DNA of 64,000 nucleotides from Sphingobacterium sp. GVS05A (GTDB lineage Bacteria > Bacteroidota > Bacteroidia > Sphingobacteriales > Sphingobacteriaceae): the NCBI RefSeq assembly GCF_019969845.1, contig NZ_JAHXYR010000002.1, forward strand, positions 620,001-684,000, read 5' to 3'. A program made the translations under genes and the position numbers. Below the pieces are notes generated by a model. The model saw only the letters and a program-made list of their open reading frames with translations. It was not told the origin of the DNA and ran no database searches. Positions 51,862 to 61,738 of the stretch are shown here, piece after piece (the first letter of the stretch is position 1; the number at the start of each line of letters is the position of its first letter).

Positions 51862-54309
51862 TTAATATTCCTCTCCACCACCATTTATTTCATTTGTATT
51901 TGTTTCTTTCTTTTTAGACTTATTTAGATCCTGACTCCCAAAGCGATAGGATAGTGATAAAGTTACCATCCTCTTCATCCAACGGTGTTCAAAATTAGAC
52001 ACTAGTTGAGATGTCTCTAGCATACCATTCATTTTGCGCGAATTAAACACATCTCTAACATTCAACATAATCGATGCCTTCTTCTTGAATACATCTTTTT
52101 TCAGCGCAACATCCACCCCTTTCATAGCATTCATCTGTCCTTGAGCCATGACACGTGAAGAATTGTATTCCCCTCTCATTTGAGCAGAGAAAGTCGGTGT
52201 AAAACGATAATTAGCTGTTAAATTAGCATTATAAGCGAAGTCTTTTCTGTCTTTTATCTCATAGTCTGGATTTGCATTATATTTAATATGGATCAAATTG
52301 AGATTAAATGTAAAGTCAAAATCCTTCGTCGCATTGACCTTTGAAATAAATTCAAAACCCGAAAGATTCCGGCTGGTCATATTCTCCCATCGACTGTATG
52401 TTCTGCCATCTTCTATTTTGTAAACAAAAGGCTGGATAACCTCACTGGCGTGATTAAAATAAGCTGAAGATATCAAATTTACTTTGCCAAAAGTTTTGGC
52501 AAAACTCATTTCAAAACTGTGTACATCTTCTGGTTTCAGATTCGGATTTCCCTGACGATAATTCAGATCATCGGATACATTTAAAAATGGATTGACCTGC
52601 CAACCACGAGCTCGTTGCACACGACGTGAGTAACTAAACTGAACTTTATCACCATTGTCATCTACATCATATGTTAAAAACAAAGTCGGGTATAATCTAA
52701 AAAAGTTCTGCTTTGCATTGGATTCTTTTTCCTCGGCGTTAGGATCCTTCGAGAGATAAGTGGACTTAAGTTCAAATTGTTCTCCCCGTAACCCGATTTG
52801 ATAGCCAATTTTATCCGTTAGCTTATTTTGATAGTTAGCGTAAATTGCATGGACAATACTGGTAAAATCAAAATCATTGCTGATCCTATAGTCTGGCAGA
52901 TATTTGCCTGTTGTATCGCGGAGCTCGGAAAATTGCGTATCAAATGACTTTCTAATTTGAGAACGATAGCCAGCCTCGAATTTGCTTACCTCGGAAAATG
53001 GCAGCACATAATCCAGCTGAAGATTAATATTCTTACCATCTTCGGAGGTCGTATTCCTCCGTGCGGTTTCTTTCCGTCCGTCGGTATATTTTTGAGAAAA
53101 ATCGTTCGTACCATCTTCCTTGTCTCTTCCATAACTCGCATTCCCCGTCAATTCCTCTCCTTGTCGCTTAAATTGATGTTTAAAATCGGCGTTGAATTCA
53201 TAGCCCAGATCGTCCTCAAATTGGGTAGACTTACGATCACTGGTTCCTGTTTCATCTGTTCCTTTAAAAAAACGATAATTTAAGTCCTCTATCCGTTTAT
53301 TATCCCGGATGCTCAAATTACCGGAAAAACTCAATGAAGTACGGTCAGACATATTATAGTCAAATCCGGCTTTTACTGTATGGCTATTCCCCTTTCTTGA
53401 GGATTCGGATTCGCTATAATTGCTTGTGGTATCACTCAAAAACGTATTGTCCGTCTTCCCACTTCCAACCATGTTACGTTTATTGAAGTTATAGGATCCG
53501 AAGTAATTGAATTTCCGATCACGATAATTCAATGTTATACCAGCCATATAATTGTCATAGGAACCAGCGGATGTATTTACCGATCCGTTCAGCCCTGTTC
53601 GAATATTTTTCTTTAAGACGATATTGATAATCCCCGTCTGCCCTTCAGCATCATATTTAGACGAGGGATTGGTGATGACCTCAACTTTTTCTATGGAATT
53701 AGCCGGAAGGCTCTGAAGCAAAGATGTGACATCGTTTCCTGCGAGTGCTGACTCGCGGCCATCTATTAGAATCTTGACACTGCTGGATCCACGCAGGCTC
53801 ACCGATCCGTCTTGATCCACCTGAAGCGTGGGTACATTGGCTAACACATCTGTTGCTGTTCCCCCCGCACTGACCAAGCTCTCACCCACGTTAAAGGTTT
53901 TGCGGTCAATACCAATCTGCATCGCAGGAACTCTCCCCTCGACTACAACCTCATCCAGGAGCTCACCCGTTGAATTTAAACCAATTCGTCCAAGGTCGTT
54001 GCTTTTCGATACCGCCACATCCACCCCTTCAATCGTATGCGTCTCATAGCCTACATAACTGATACGAACATTATATTTACCGGGTTTGATATCTGAGAAT
54101 AAAAGAAATCCCTGATCTACTGATTGAGCTCCTTTAACATAACTATTATTGCTCGCATCTAAAAGCGCAGCACTGGCAGACGAAATAGGTTTGGAAGTTT
54201 TGCTATCGATCAGGATAGCTTTGATTTGACCAGTTTGCGCAAGAACAACAACCGGTAGAAAGAATACAAATAATAATAAAAATTTAAACGATTTAGCGTT
54301 AAATGACAT
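51862..54309 (-). CDS. Outer-membrane beta-barrel (TonB-receptor-like) protein
   Basis: The 815-residue protein has a signal peptide, an N-terminal carboxypeptidase-regulatory-like domain (about 28-110), a plug-like region (ATDVLANVPTLQVDQDGSVS; RGSSSVKILIDGRESAL; AEGQTGIINIVLKK) and a beta-barrel as in PF14905. It lacks a SusD partner and an STN domain. Such proteins are often peptide, metal or unknown-substrate receptors. The next gene is a DUF1080 protein 67 nt downstream, perhaps co-transcribed. Confidence 0.88.
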   Translation of the reverse strand: MSFNAKSFKFLLLFVFFLPVVVLAQTGQIKAILIDSKTSKPISSASAALLDASNNSYVKGAQSVDQGFLLFSDIKPGKYNVRISYVGYETHTIEGVDVAVSKSNDLGRIGLNSTGELLDEVVVEGRVPAMQIGIDRKTFNVGESLVSAGGTATDVLANVPTLQVDQDGSVSLRGSSSVKILIDGRESALAGNDVTSLLQSLPANSIEKVEVITNPSSKYDAEGQTGIINIVLKKNIRTGLNGSVNTSAGSYDNYMAGITLNYRDRKFNYFGSYNFNKRNMVGSGKTDNTFLSDTTSNYSESESSRKGNSHTVKAGFDYNMSDRTSLSFSGNLSIRDNKRIEDLNYRFFKGTDETGTSDRKSTQFEDDLGYEFNADFKHQFKRQGEELTGNASYGRDKEDGTNDFSQKYTDGRKETARRNTTSEDGKNINLQLDYVLPFSEVSKFEAGYRSQIRKSFDTQFSELRDTTGKYLPDYRISNDFDFTSIVHAIYANYQNKLTDKIGYQIGLRGEQFELKSTYLSKDPNAEEKESNAKQNFFRLYPTLFLTYDVDDNGDKVQFSYSRRVQRARGWQVNPFLNVSDDLNYRQGNPNLKPEDVHSFEMSFAKTFGKVNLISSAYFNHASEVIQPFVYKIEDGRTYSRWENMTSRNLSGFEFISKVNATKDFDFTFNLNLIHIKYNANPDYEIKDRKDFAYNANLTANYRFTPTFSAQMRGEYNSSRVMAQGQMNAMKGVDVALKKDVFKKKASIMLNVRDVFNSRKMNGMLETSQLVSNFEHRWMKRMVTLSLSYRFGSQDLNKSKKKETNTNEINGGGEEY

Positions 54310-54412
54310 GAGAGCTTCAGCTTAGTTTATAGTTTAGTGCAAATAAAACTAAAACTTAGAGACAAAATTGAAGCGTAACCATATTATTACGGTAACAAAA
54401 AGGATAGTAAAT

Positions 54413-54694
54413 TTATTCCACAGAGACCGTCAATCCTTCTGCTTTCAAAATCTTGCGGTAGATTTCCATCTCTGTAAAAGTACCCTCCAAAACGGCGCAC
54501 TTTCCTTCAGTATGCACTTTCCATGCAATTTTTTCAGCTTGTTTTTCGGTATATTGAAGGTGATACATCAGACAATGAATCACATGGTCGAACGTATTCG
54601 TTTCGTCATTCCATAAAATCAGGCGATTAGAGTCCTTAACAGACGCTAATATCTCTTCTAACGTAAAGGTTTCTTCAGCAGTTTGGGTACCCAT
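54413..54694 (-). CDS. clpS: ATP-dependent Clp protease adaptor ClpS
   Basis: The 93-residue protein has a disordered N-terminal extension and the ClpS core: WNDETNTFDHVIHCLMYHLQ, then AEKIAWKVHTEGKCAVLEG. These include the N-degron pocket residues and the ClpA/ClpC-binding surface. It delivers N-end-rule substrates to the Clp protease. The ATG lies 4 nt behind a TATTTTTG box. Confidence 0.92.
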   Translation of the reverse strand: MGTQTAEETFTLEEILASVKDSNRLILWNDETNTFDHVIHCLMYHLQYTEKQAEKIAWKVHTEGKCAVLEGTFTEMEIYRKILKAEGLTVSVE

Positions 54695-54698
54695 GCTG

Positions 54699-54706
54699 CA
54701 AAAATA
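54699..54706 (-). promoter_or_regulatory. -7 box TATTTTTG directly before clpS
   Basis: TATTTTTG, CAGC, ATG. It is the same geometry as before the kinase gene at 50130. Confidence 0.6.
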
Positions 54707-54772
54707 GAATATTTTTTTCTAAATTAACGATAATATAAAAGGGAAGAATACAATCAATTAGAGGAATTTATT

Positions 54773-55819
54773 ATGTTTCAGTCAAAAATCGCAGGAATTG
54801 GCTATTACGTTCCAAAAAACGTATATACCAACAATGACTTAACACGTTTTATGGATACCAGTGACGAGTGGATTCAAGAAAGAACAGGTATCAAAGAGCG
54901 TAGATATGCCGACCGTATCGGAGAAACAACAACCACAATGGGTGTTGAAGCCGCGAAAATAGCAATTGAACGTGCCAATATCAGCAAGGAAGATGTCGAT
55001 TTCATCATCTTTGCAACCTTGTCGCCTGACTATTATTTCCCAGGCTGCGCTGTTTTACTACAACGGGAAATGGGAATGAACGAGGTCGGCGCATTGGATA
55101 TCAGAAATCAATGTTCTGGCTTCATCTATGCCCTATCCATAGCAGATCAATTTGTCAAAACGGGGATGTACAAAAATGTACTTGTAGTGGGTTCAGAGAA
55201 ACATTCATTTGCGCTCAATTTTTCAACCAGAGGACGTGCTGTTTCTGTAATTTTCGGTGATGGTGCAGGAGCAGTAGTTGTGCAGCCGACAACCGAAGCT
55301 GGCAAAGGCATTTTGAGCACGCATTTACATTCTGACGGCGCGGAAGCAGAAAAGCTCGCGATGTATTATCCAGGAGCATCAAGTGGAATCTGGCTGGATA
55401 AAATGCCCGATTGGCCGGAACAGGAACTGGGGGGATTATTGATGACCAAAGAAATGCTTGAAGATGGAACTGCGTTCCCAAATATGGATGGACAGGCCGT
55501 TTTCAAAAAGGCTGTTGTAAAGTTCCCCGAAGTTATTCATGAGGCTTTGACAAAGAACAACCTGAAAACTTCTGACATTGATCTGTTGATCCCTCATCAG
55601 GCCAATCTTCGTATTTCACAGTTTGTGCAGAAAACCTTGGGATTAAATGAGGATCAGGTCTTCAACAATATCCAAAAATATGGCAATACAACAGCAGCGT
55701 CTATACCGATCGCACTATGTGAGGCTTGGGAAGCCGGAAAAATAAAAGAAGGTGATCTTATTTGTTTAGCCGCCTTTGGTGCAGGCTTTACCTGGGGATC
55801 CGCTTTAATCCGGTGGTAA
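54773..55819 (+). CDS. 3-oxoacyl-ACP synthase III family protein
   Basis: The 348-residue thiolase-fold enzyme has catalytic Cys114 in RNQCSGFIYAL, His in LIPHQANLRI and Asn in KYGNTTAAS. N-terminal GIGYYVPKNVYTN and TSDEWIQERTGIKERR match KAS III (FabH), which starts fatty-acid synthesis by condensing acyl-CoA with malonyl-ACP. It stands alone, away from plsX, rpmF or other fab genes, and is slightly long. It may be a paralogue for special lipids rather than the housekeeping FabH. Confidence 0.88.
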   Translation: MFQSKIAGIGYYVPKNVYTNNDLTRFMDTSDEWIQERTGIKERRYADRIGETTTTMGVEAAKIAIERANISKEDVDFIIFATLSPDYYFPGCAVLLQREMGMNEVGALDIRNQCSGFIYALSIADQFVKTGMYKNVLVVGSEKHSFALNFSTRGRAVSVIFGDGAGAVVVQPTTEAGKGILSTHLHSDGAEAEKLAMYYPGASSGIWLDKMPDWPEQELGGLLMTKEMLEDGTAFPNMDGQAVFKKAVVKFPEVIHEALTKNNLKTSDIDLLIPHQANLRISQFVQKTLGLNEDQVFNNIQKYGNTTAASIPIALCEAWEAGKIKEGDLICLAAFGAGFTWGSALIRW

Positions 55820-55831
55820 AAAAGGACTATT

Positions 55832-55880
55832 AAACATAAAAAAGGCGATAATCATAAAGATTATCGCCTTTTTTATGTTT
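55832..55880. terminator. Perfect 22-bp bidirectional terminator
   Basis: Arms at 55832-55853 and 55859-55880 are perfectly complementary with a 5-nt loop. They end the KAS III gene and the atp operon. Confidence 0.88.
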
Positions 55881-55894
55881 TCCCGATTACAGGA

Positions 55895-56797
55895 TTATCC
55901 GTTTGATAACGCTGTCGCTCCAGAGACGATCTCTGTCAATTCTGTTGTAATTGCCGCTTGACGCGCTTGGTTATACGATAACTTAAGTGATTTTATTAAG
56001 TCACCAGCATTTTCAGTTGCTTTATCCATTGCTGTCATACGTGCACCATGCTCAGAAGCATTGGAATCTAAAACAGCTTTGTATAATTGAATCTTGATGG
56101 CTTTAGGAATTAATTCTTCGATAATCTTCTCTTTAGAAGGTTCAATGATATAATCCACTTCAGCTTCAATTTTTGCTTTATGCGTATGTTGTGTGTTTTG
56201 CTCTGCAGGTGGTAATAAAGGCAAAATCTGCTCTGCTGTCAACTCTTGAACAGCAGCGTTTTTGAATTGGTTATAAACCACTTCAACACGATCAAAATTA
56301 CCTTCCTTAAATTGTTCCATGATAAATTCTGTCACTACAGAAACAGATCCAAAATTTAAATCAGAAAACAAGTCTGAGTGGTTAGCTATCACATCGAAAT
56401 TACGCTTCGAATAGAAATCGTAACCTTTTTTACCAATAGCGATGATACTCAAATTGCCTTTCGCATGCTGCTCGGCATATTTGTTAGCGATCAAGTTATT
56501 AGTCATCTTGATAGCATTCGCATTGAATGCCCCAGCCAAACCTCTATTAGAAGAAACAACAACGATCAACACCTTATTTGGCTCACGATCTACTGTGAAA
56601 GGAGAATTACTTCCCTCCACACTTGCAGAAACATCAGCCAAAATATCTCTTAGTTTATTCGCATATGGGCGCAATTGTAAGATAGCGTTAGTAGCGCGCT
56701 TCAATTTAGCAGCCGAAACCATTTTCATGGCTTTAGTGATCTGCTGTGTTGATGATACCGAGGTAATCCGATTTCTTACTTCCTTTAAATTTGCCAT
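55895..56797 (-). CDS. atpG: ATP synthase F1 gamma subunit
   Basis: The protein of about 300 residues is the central rotor shaft. It begins MANLKEVRNRITSVSSTQQITKAMK-like and ends in the conserved helix with RQAAITTELTEIVSGATAL. ATG 56797 is the standard start; a TTG at 56815 is rejected. It is the last gene of the atp operon; a palindromic spacer separates it from atpA. Confidence 0.95.
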   Translation of the reverse strand: MANLKEVRNRITSVSSTQQITKAMKMVSAAKLKRATNAILQLRPYANKLRDILADVSASVEGSNSPFTVDREPNKVLIVVVSSNRGLAGAFNANAIKMTNNLIANKYAEQHAKGNLSIIAIGKKGYDFYSKRNFDVIANHSDLFSDLNFGSVSVVTEFIMEQFKEGNFDRVEVVYNQFKNAAVQELTAEQILPLLPPAEQNTQHTHKAKIEAEVDYIIEPSKEKIIEELIPKAIKIQLYKAVLDSNASEHGARMTAMDKATENAGDLIKSLKLSYNQARQAAITTELTEIVSGATALSNG

Positions 56798-56807
56798 ATT
56801 TGTTTTA

Positions 56808-56876
56808 AGTATCAAGTACCTAGTATTGAGTATTGAGCCTAGTCAATGGACTCAATACCAAATACTCATTACTAAT
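56808..56876. repeat. Palindromic hairpin between atpA and atpG
   Basis: TAGTATTGAGTA...TTGAG pairs with CTCAATACC...TACTCATTACTA; it is an imperfect inverted repeat of about 55 bp with direct AGTATTGAG repeats inside. Such AGTATC/AGTATTGAG-type palindromes look like dispersed repeats. On the minus strand it follows the atpA stop directly. Confidence 0.6.
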
Positions 56877-58450
56877 TAATATTTTGATGCTAAATCCTTA
56901 GCTACTTTTTCTAATACTGCAGTCAACTCATCAGAGAATTTACCAGCTTTGAACGCTGACAAAACTTCTGGATGGCGTTGTTCCAATTGCGTCAAGAATT
57001 CTTCTTCAAACTCTCTTACTTTATTTACTGGAACATTACGTAATAAACCTTTCGTTCCAATGTAAATGATCGCAACTTGTTTCTCTACAGAAACTGGAGA
57101 GTATTGACCTTGTTTCAAGATCTCAACGTTACGAACACCTTTATCCAATACAGCCTTAGTAGCAGCATCTAAATCAGAACCAAATTTCGCGAAAGCTTCC
57201 AATTCACGGTACTGTGCTTGATCCAACTTTAATGTACCTGATACTTTTTTCATCGGTTTGATCTGAGCGTTACCACCCACACGAGATACCGAAATACCTA
57301 CGTTGATCGCCGGACGAATACCAGCATTAAATAAGTTAGATTCCAAGAAGATCTGACCATCTGTAATAGAGATTACGTTGGTAGGAATATATGCCGAAAC
57401 GTCACCTGCTTGTGTTTCAATGATTGGAAGGGCTGTCAATGAACCACCACCTTTAACCAAATGCTTGATAGACTCAGGAAGGTCATTCATGTTACGAGCG
57501 ATATCATCAGAAGAGTTGATTTTCGCAGCACGCTCTAATAAACGGCTGTGTAGGTAGAATACGTCACCTGGATATGCTTCGCGGCCTGGAGGACGACGCA
57601 ACAACAAAGAAACCTCACGGTATGCCACAGCTTGTTTTGACAAATCATCATAAACGATCAACGCTGGACGACCTGTATCACGGAAGAACTCGCCGATAGC
57701 AGCACCTGCCATTGGCGCGTAGAATTGAAGTGGAGCAGGATCAGCAGCAGAAGCAGCGACAACAACAGTATAAGCCATTGCACCTCTTTCCTCCAATGTA
57801 CGAACGATATTCGCTACCGTAGAATTCTTTTGACCTACAGCAACGTAGATACAGAATACAGGTTGACCTGCATCGTAGAATTCTTTTTGGTTTAAAATCG
57901 TATCGATACATACCGCAGTTTTACCTGTTTGACGGTCACCAATAACCAACTCACGTTGACCACGACCTACTGGAATCATCGCATCGATTGCCTTGATACC
58001 TGTTTGTAATGGCTCAGTTACTGGCTGACGGTAGATAACACCTGGAGCCTTACGCTCGATAGGCATTTCGTATAATTCTCCTTGGATAGGTCCTTTACCA
58101 TCAATTGGCTGACCCAATGTATTCACAACACGTCCCAACAAACCTTCTCCAACTTTGATGGATGCAATACGGTTGGTACGTTTAATCGTATCTCCTTCTT
58201 TAATTTCGTCAGAAGGACCTAAAAGTACAACACCGACGTTGTCTTCTTCTAAGTTTAATACAATACCTTGTAATCCGTTATCAAATTCAACCAACTCACC
58301 GGACTGAACTTTAGTTAAGCCGTAAATACGAGCAATACCGTCACCTACAGCAAGTACGGTACCCACTTCCTCTAGTTCGGCTTCTGATTTAAAGCCCGCC
58401 AATTGCTCTCTTAGAATTGCCGAAACTTCATCTGGTCTTACCTCTATCAT
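56876..58450 (-). CDS. atpA: ATP synthase F1 alpha subunit
   Basis: The 524-residue non-catalytic nucleotide-binding subunit has Walker [10 protein letters not shown] and the signature [14 protein letters not shown]. Length and N-terminus ([17 protein letters not shown]) are normal. It lies 55 nt behind atpH. Confidence 0.97.
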   Translation of the reverse strand: MIEVRPDEVSAILREQLAGFKSEAELEEVGTVLAVGDGIARIYGLTKVQSGELVEFDNGLQGIVLNLEEDNVGVVLLGPSDEIKEGDTIKRTNRIASIKVGEGLLGRVVNTLGQPIDGKGPIQGELYEMPIERKAPGVIYRQPVTEPLQTGIKAIDAMIPVGRGQRELVIGDRQTGKTAVCIDTILNQKEFYDAGQPVFCIYVAVGQKNSTVANIVRTLEERGAMAYTVVVAASAADPAPLQFYAPMAGAAIGEFFRDTGRPALIVYDDLSKQAVAYREVSLLLRRPPGREAYPGDVFYLHSRLLERAAKINSSDDIARNMNDLPESIKHLVKGGGSLTALPIIETQAGDVSAYIPTNVISITDGQIFLESNLFNAGIRPAINVGISVSRVGGNAQIKPMKKVSGTLKLDQAQYRELEAFAKFGSDLDAATKAVLDKGVRNVEILKQGQYSPVSVEKQVAIIYIGTKGLLRNVPVNKVREFEEEFLTQLEQRHPEVLSAFKAGKFSDELTAVLEKVAKDLASKY

Positions 58451-58505
58451 TTTAATTATTATAAGGGGTTTTTTGATTTATTTTACTTTAAATACCAGAA
58501 TAACC

Positions 58506-59048
58506 TTAGTTACCCTGATTCAAATATCTTTCTAATTTATTCAACTTACCAGCAATACTTGCATCAATCTGGCGGTCACCAACATTAACGACAAATCCAC
58601 CGATCAAGTTGTTATCGACTTTATTGACCAATATCACTTGAGCGTTGGTTTCTTTTGCAAGTACATCTTTCATTGCGGCTAAATTAGCTTCAGAAAGTGG
58701 TGCAGCAGAGGTAACTGTAGCTTTTACAATACCTTTAACCTCATTATACTCACGGACAAATTCCTGCGCAGTAGCATATACGATCGTACCACGACCTTTG
58801 TTGATCATGATCTTGAAAAAGGCTAAGATATTTGCATTGATCTTATCTTTAAATAAAGCATCCAATATGTTTTTCTTCTTGTCCAAAGGAACAATAGGAT
58901 TGGCCAAAACAGCCTGCAATTCTGAACTGGACTTTAAAACAGCGATGAACGAATCCATATCTGTTTTGATGGTCTCCAGTGAGCCTTGCTCGCTAGCCAA
59001 GTCAATTAATGACTTTGCATATCTCGATGCTACTTTAAATACTGACAT
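58506..59048 (-). CDS. atpH: ATP synthase F1 delta subunit
   Basis: The 180-residue stator protein begins MSVFKVASRYAKSLIDLA and ends with GGFVVNVGDRQIDASIAGKL, the family's C-terminal strand. It links F1 alpha subunits to the b stalk. Confidence 0.94.
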   Translation of the reverse strand: MSVFKVASRYAKSLIDLASEQGSLETIKTDMDSFIAVLKSSSELQAVLANPIVPLDKKKNILDALFKDKINANILAFFKIMINKGRGTIVYATAQEFVREYNEVKGIVKATVTSAAPLSEANLAAMKDVLAKETNAQVILVNKVDNNLIGGFVVNVGDRQIDASIAGKLNKLERYLNQGN

Positions 59049-59077
59049 AATTCTATTTCGTAATTTAAGTGACCGGA

Positions 59078-59578
59078 TTAGTTCAATTTAACGTCTTTAA
59101 GCAAATCTGCTACTAAAGCCTCTTGCTTACCTTGGTCCTCAAATTCTCTTGTTAATACTTTGCGGGCGATATCCAAAGACAAAGATGAAACTTGTGATTT
59201 TACCTCAGCCAAAGCTTTATTCTTTTGTTCGTCGATCTCCTCTTTCGCTTGAGCAATCATTTTAGCACCTTCGTATTGCGCTTGATTTCTTGCCTCAGCA
59301 ACAATTTTGTCTTTTAGCTCTTTTGCTTCTTTAAGGATAACATCACGTTCTGCACGAGCCTCTTTAAGCAATTGTTCGTTCTCATTTGTCAAACGAGCCA
59401 TTTCTAATTTAGCTTTCTCAGCAGCTTCCAATGCATTCGCAATTCCTTGCTCACGTTCATCTAAAGCGTTGACGATAGGTTTCCAGGCAAACTTGCCCAA
59501 TAAAAAGATCACAACCAACAAGATGATTAGTTGCCAAAAGAACAAACCGTACGAGAACTGATTAATTAATGCTTCCAT
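59078..59578 (-). CDS. atpF: ATP synthase F0 b subunit
   Basis: The 166-residue protein has one N-terminal transmembrane helix (about 9-28), then FAWKPIVNALDEREQGIANAL and a long Ala/Glu/Lys/Gln coiled coil forming the peripheral stalk. Confidence 0.95.
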   Translation of the reverse strand: MEALINQFSYGLFFWQLIILLVVIFLLGKFAWKPIVNALDEREQGIANALEAAEKAKLEMARLTNENEQLLKEARAERDVILKEAKELKDKIVAEARNQAQYEGAKMIAQAKEEIDEQKNKALAEVKSQVSSLSLDIARKVLTREFEDQGKQEALVADLLKDVKLN

Positions 59579-59629
59579 TTATATACAATTGTAAATTATA
59601 ATTTTCTTTTGTTTTGTATTTTTTTGTTT

Positions 59630-59666
59630 AAATACAATCTGCAACCAACCGTTGCAGATTGTATTT
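59630..59666 (-). promoter_or_regulatory. Perfect 16-bp intercistronic hairpin between atpE and atpF
   Basis: AAATACAATCTGCAAC (59630-59645) and GTTGCAGATTGTATTT (59651-59666) flank a 5-nt loop. It stands 24 nt past the atpE stop. On the minus strand the following bases are A-rich, not U-rich, so it looks like a stabiliser or processing stem rather than a terminator. Confidence 0.65.
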
Positions 59667-59689
59667 AGTAAACTTTTAATCAGCTTGGA

Positions 59690-59878
59690 TTATTTACCTA
59701 AGATTAAAGCACCGAATGCTAAACCTTCAACTAAGGCACCAATGATGATCATCGCAGTTTGAATTTTAGATGCTGCTTCTGGTTGACGAGCGATAGCTTC
59801 CATAGCTGAACCACCGATTTTACCTAAACCTAAACCTGCACCGATTACGATTAAACCTGCTCCAATTAAGTTGTACAT
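59690..59878 (-). CDS. atpE: ATP synthase F0 c subunit
   Basis: The 62-residue hairpin protein has helix 1 with the Gly-rich packing motif GAGLGLGKIGG, loop ARQPEAASKIQ and helix 2 with the ion-carrying Glu51 in GALVEGLAFGAL. It is short for the family. The residues next to the Glu (Gly52, no helix-1 Gln) lack the sodium-ligand pattern, so proton coupling is likely. Confidence 0.95.
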   Translation of the reverse strand: MYNLIGAGLIVIGAGLGLGKIGGSAMEAIARQPEAASKIQTAMIIIGALVEGLAFGALILGK

Positions 59879-59914
59879 AATAATTATTTTATAAAATTTA
59901 ACAAAAAAATTCGA

Positions 59915-61003
59915 TTAATGATGTGCGTGTTCTTCGACTGCCATTCCGATAAACAAGGATGACAACATTGTAAAGATAAAGGCTTGCAAAAACGCAACCA
60001 ATAACTCCAAGAAAAACAACACTAATGTTAACAACATTGACACCCCGATACTACCACCGACAGTCAACTGTTGTTGAAATAAATATACGATTGCGATCAA
60101 CCCCATTACAACGGAGTGACCAGCAGTAATATTCGCAAACAAACGCAACATCAAGGAGAAAGGCTTAGTAAACATACCCAACACCTCAATTGGTGCCAAA
60201 ATAAATTTGAAAGGAACTGGAACACCCGGCATCCAAAAAATGTGTTTCCAATAATCTTTATTGGCCTTAAAGTTGGTAATAAAGAAAGTGAATAAAGCCA
60301 AACATAAAGTGACTGTAATATTTCCTGTCACGTTAAAACCTAGTGGAGTCATACCCAACAAGTTTAAAACAAAGATCAAGAAAAACACAGATAACAGGTA
60401 AGGCATAAATTCTTTATAACGATGACCAATATTTGGAACAGCCATCTCATCACGTACATATAAAACCAATGGTTCTAAAACGCGGCCAACACCTTTAGGA
60501 AGGTTATTAACACCTTTCTTATATGTTTTAGCCAGACATATGAAACCCCAGAACAATAAGAATGCTGCCAATAACAGGCCCACCACATTCTTGGTAATCG
60601 AGAAATCTAAAGGTTTTGCATTCGTAGGGTGATGTGCTTCATCAAAGTTTAAGGTACCTGCAGCATCTGTTTTATAGATCTTGCCATGGTAAAGTGTATA
60701 GTATTGACCATTTTTCTCTACAACGGATTCGCCATGATGAAACTCGCCAGAAGAAAAAACAACCAATCCATTATCAATAAGAATTACTGGCAATGGAAAA
60801 CCATAATGTTTTCCTGCTTTTTGATCGGAGAACAAAGAAAAATAATGATCATCTTGTAAGTGATGTTGACTATACTCTTTGATTTCCTCAGCTTGGGTTT
60901 TAGGCGCATCCCCATGCGCTTCCTCAGCTGCTTTTAAGGTAAAAGGATTGACAGCAAGAAAAATTACTGCAAATAATAAAAGTGCTCTCTTAAGATTCAC
61001 CAT
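59915..61003 (-). CDS. atpB: ATP synthase F0 a subunit
   Basis: The 362-residue protein has a signal-like N-terminus and a periplasmic extension of about 110 residues before the five or six transmembrane helices of subunit a. The proton-channel Arg lies in PFSLMLRLFANITAGHSV. The long N-terminal extension is usual in Bacteroidota. Confidence 0.95.
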   Translation of the reverse strand: MVNLKRALLLFAVIFLAVNPFTLKAAEEAHGDAPKTQAEEIKEYSQHHLQDDHYFSLFSDQKAGKHYGFPLPVILIDNGLVVFSSGEFHHGESVVEKNGQYYTLYHGKIYKTDAAGTLNFDEAHHPTNAKPLDFSITKNVVGLLLAAFLLFWGFICLAKTYKKGVNNLPKGVGRVLEPLVLYVRDEMAVPNIGHRYKEFMPYLLSVFFLIFVLNLLGMTPLGFNVTGNITVTLCLALFTFFITNFKANKDYWKHIFWMPGVPVPFKFILAPIEVLGMFTKPFSLMLRLFANITAGHSVVMGLIAIVYLFQQQLTVGGSIGVSMLLTLVLFFLELLVAFLQAFIFTMLSSLFIGMAVEEHAHH

Positions 61004-61097
61004 TTCAGATTACTATTGAATAATAAAAAATTTTGCGCAAAAATACAATTTTATTTGGCATAAATCACCATTTGTTTAAACTTTTTCCAAAAATAGT

Positions 61098-61496
61098 TTA
61101 AACCTTTTTATCTGCTTGATTTAAAGCGCTAAAAGCGACGTAGACATCCACAAACAGAGAGATAAAAAATACAACCAAAAAGTTATATTCGATAAAGTTA
61201 TTTTCAAAGGTCTTTAACCCGTCTTTAATATAAATATATCCTGCAACACCTTTCAAGAGCACCAGCCCCAGAAATATAACCCCCAGTTTCTCCGGCATAG
61301 ACCAATTTGCAAAAAATATCAACACCGCAACCAGCAACGAAGAACAGAATCCAAAGGTATACATCCCCACCAGACTGTAGGAGGTTTTGCCCCAGTATTG
61401 CTCCACGTTCATTCCGGATATCACTAAATAATGCGCAGCAAAACTTGCCACAAAGACGATCAGCAGTATAAGTATGCTTTTCAAATAACTATTCAT
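61098..61496 (-). CDS. Small membrane protein of the atp operon
   Basis: The protein of about 132 residues from ATG 61496 has four hydrophobic helices. It occupies the position of an AtpI-like assembly factor, but I do not see a clear AtpI motif; it may be the DUF6168 type. It overlaps the preceding gene by 8 nt. The longer start at 61550 lies inside that gene. Confidence 0.72.
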   Translation of the reverse strand: MNSYLKSILILLIVFVASFAAHYLVISGMNVEQYWGKTSYSLVGMYTFGFCSSLLVAVLIFFANWSMPEKLGVIFLGLVLLKGVAGYIYIKDGLKTFENNFIEYNFLVVFFISLFVDVYVAFSALNQADKKV

Positions 61497-61716
61497 TCTT
61501 ATTAATTTGATTTGCCTGCCTAATGAACTGATACAAGGATACAACCACACCCAACAACGTCAATCCTTTCATTCCCCAATCACCCGCAATGGCATATTTA
61601 TTATCTAACCAACTCCCGACCCAATAAAACAAATATATTGTCACACCCATCTGAATCGGCATGGAAGTAAATACAATCCACTTGTTAATTTTCTTATTGG
61701 TCTTCTCCTCTTTCAA
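61489..61716 (-). CDS. atpZ: AtpZ/AtpI-family protein
   Basis: The 75-residue protein has two transmembrane helices. MPIQMGVTIYLFYWVGSWLD and WGMKGLTLLGVVVSLYQFIR match the AtpZ/AtpI family that precedes atpB in many bacteria and helps c-ring assembly or Mg/Ca transport. It begins with TTG at 61716: an in-frame stop lies directly upstream, and the next ATG would remove the N-terminal segment. Confidence 0.8.
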   Translation of the reverse strand: MKEEKTNKKINKWIVFTSMPIQMGVTIYLFYWVGSWLDNKYAIAGDWGMKGLTLLGVVVSLYQFIRQANQINKNE

Positions 61717-61738
61717 TTAGCTTATAATAAAAGGTTGA

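Noticed and set aside
56442..56879. 145-codon plus-strand ORF opposite atpG
   Set aside because: It is antisense to a conserved gene and ends in the palindromic spacer.
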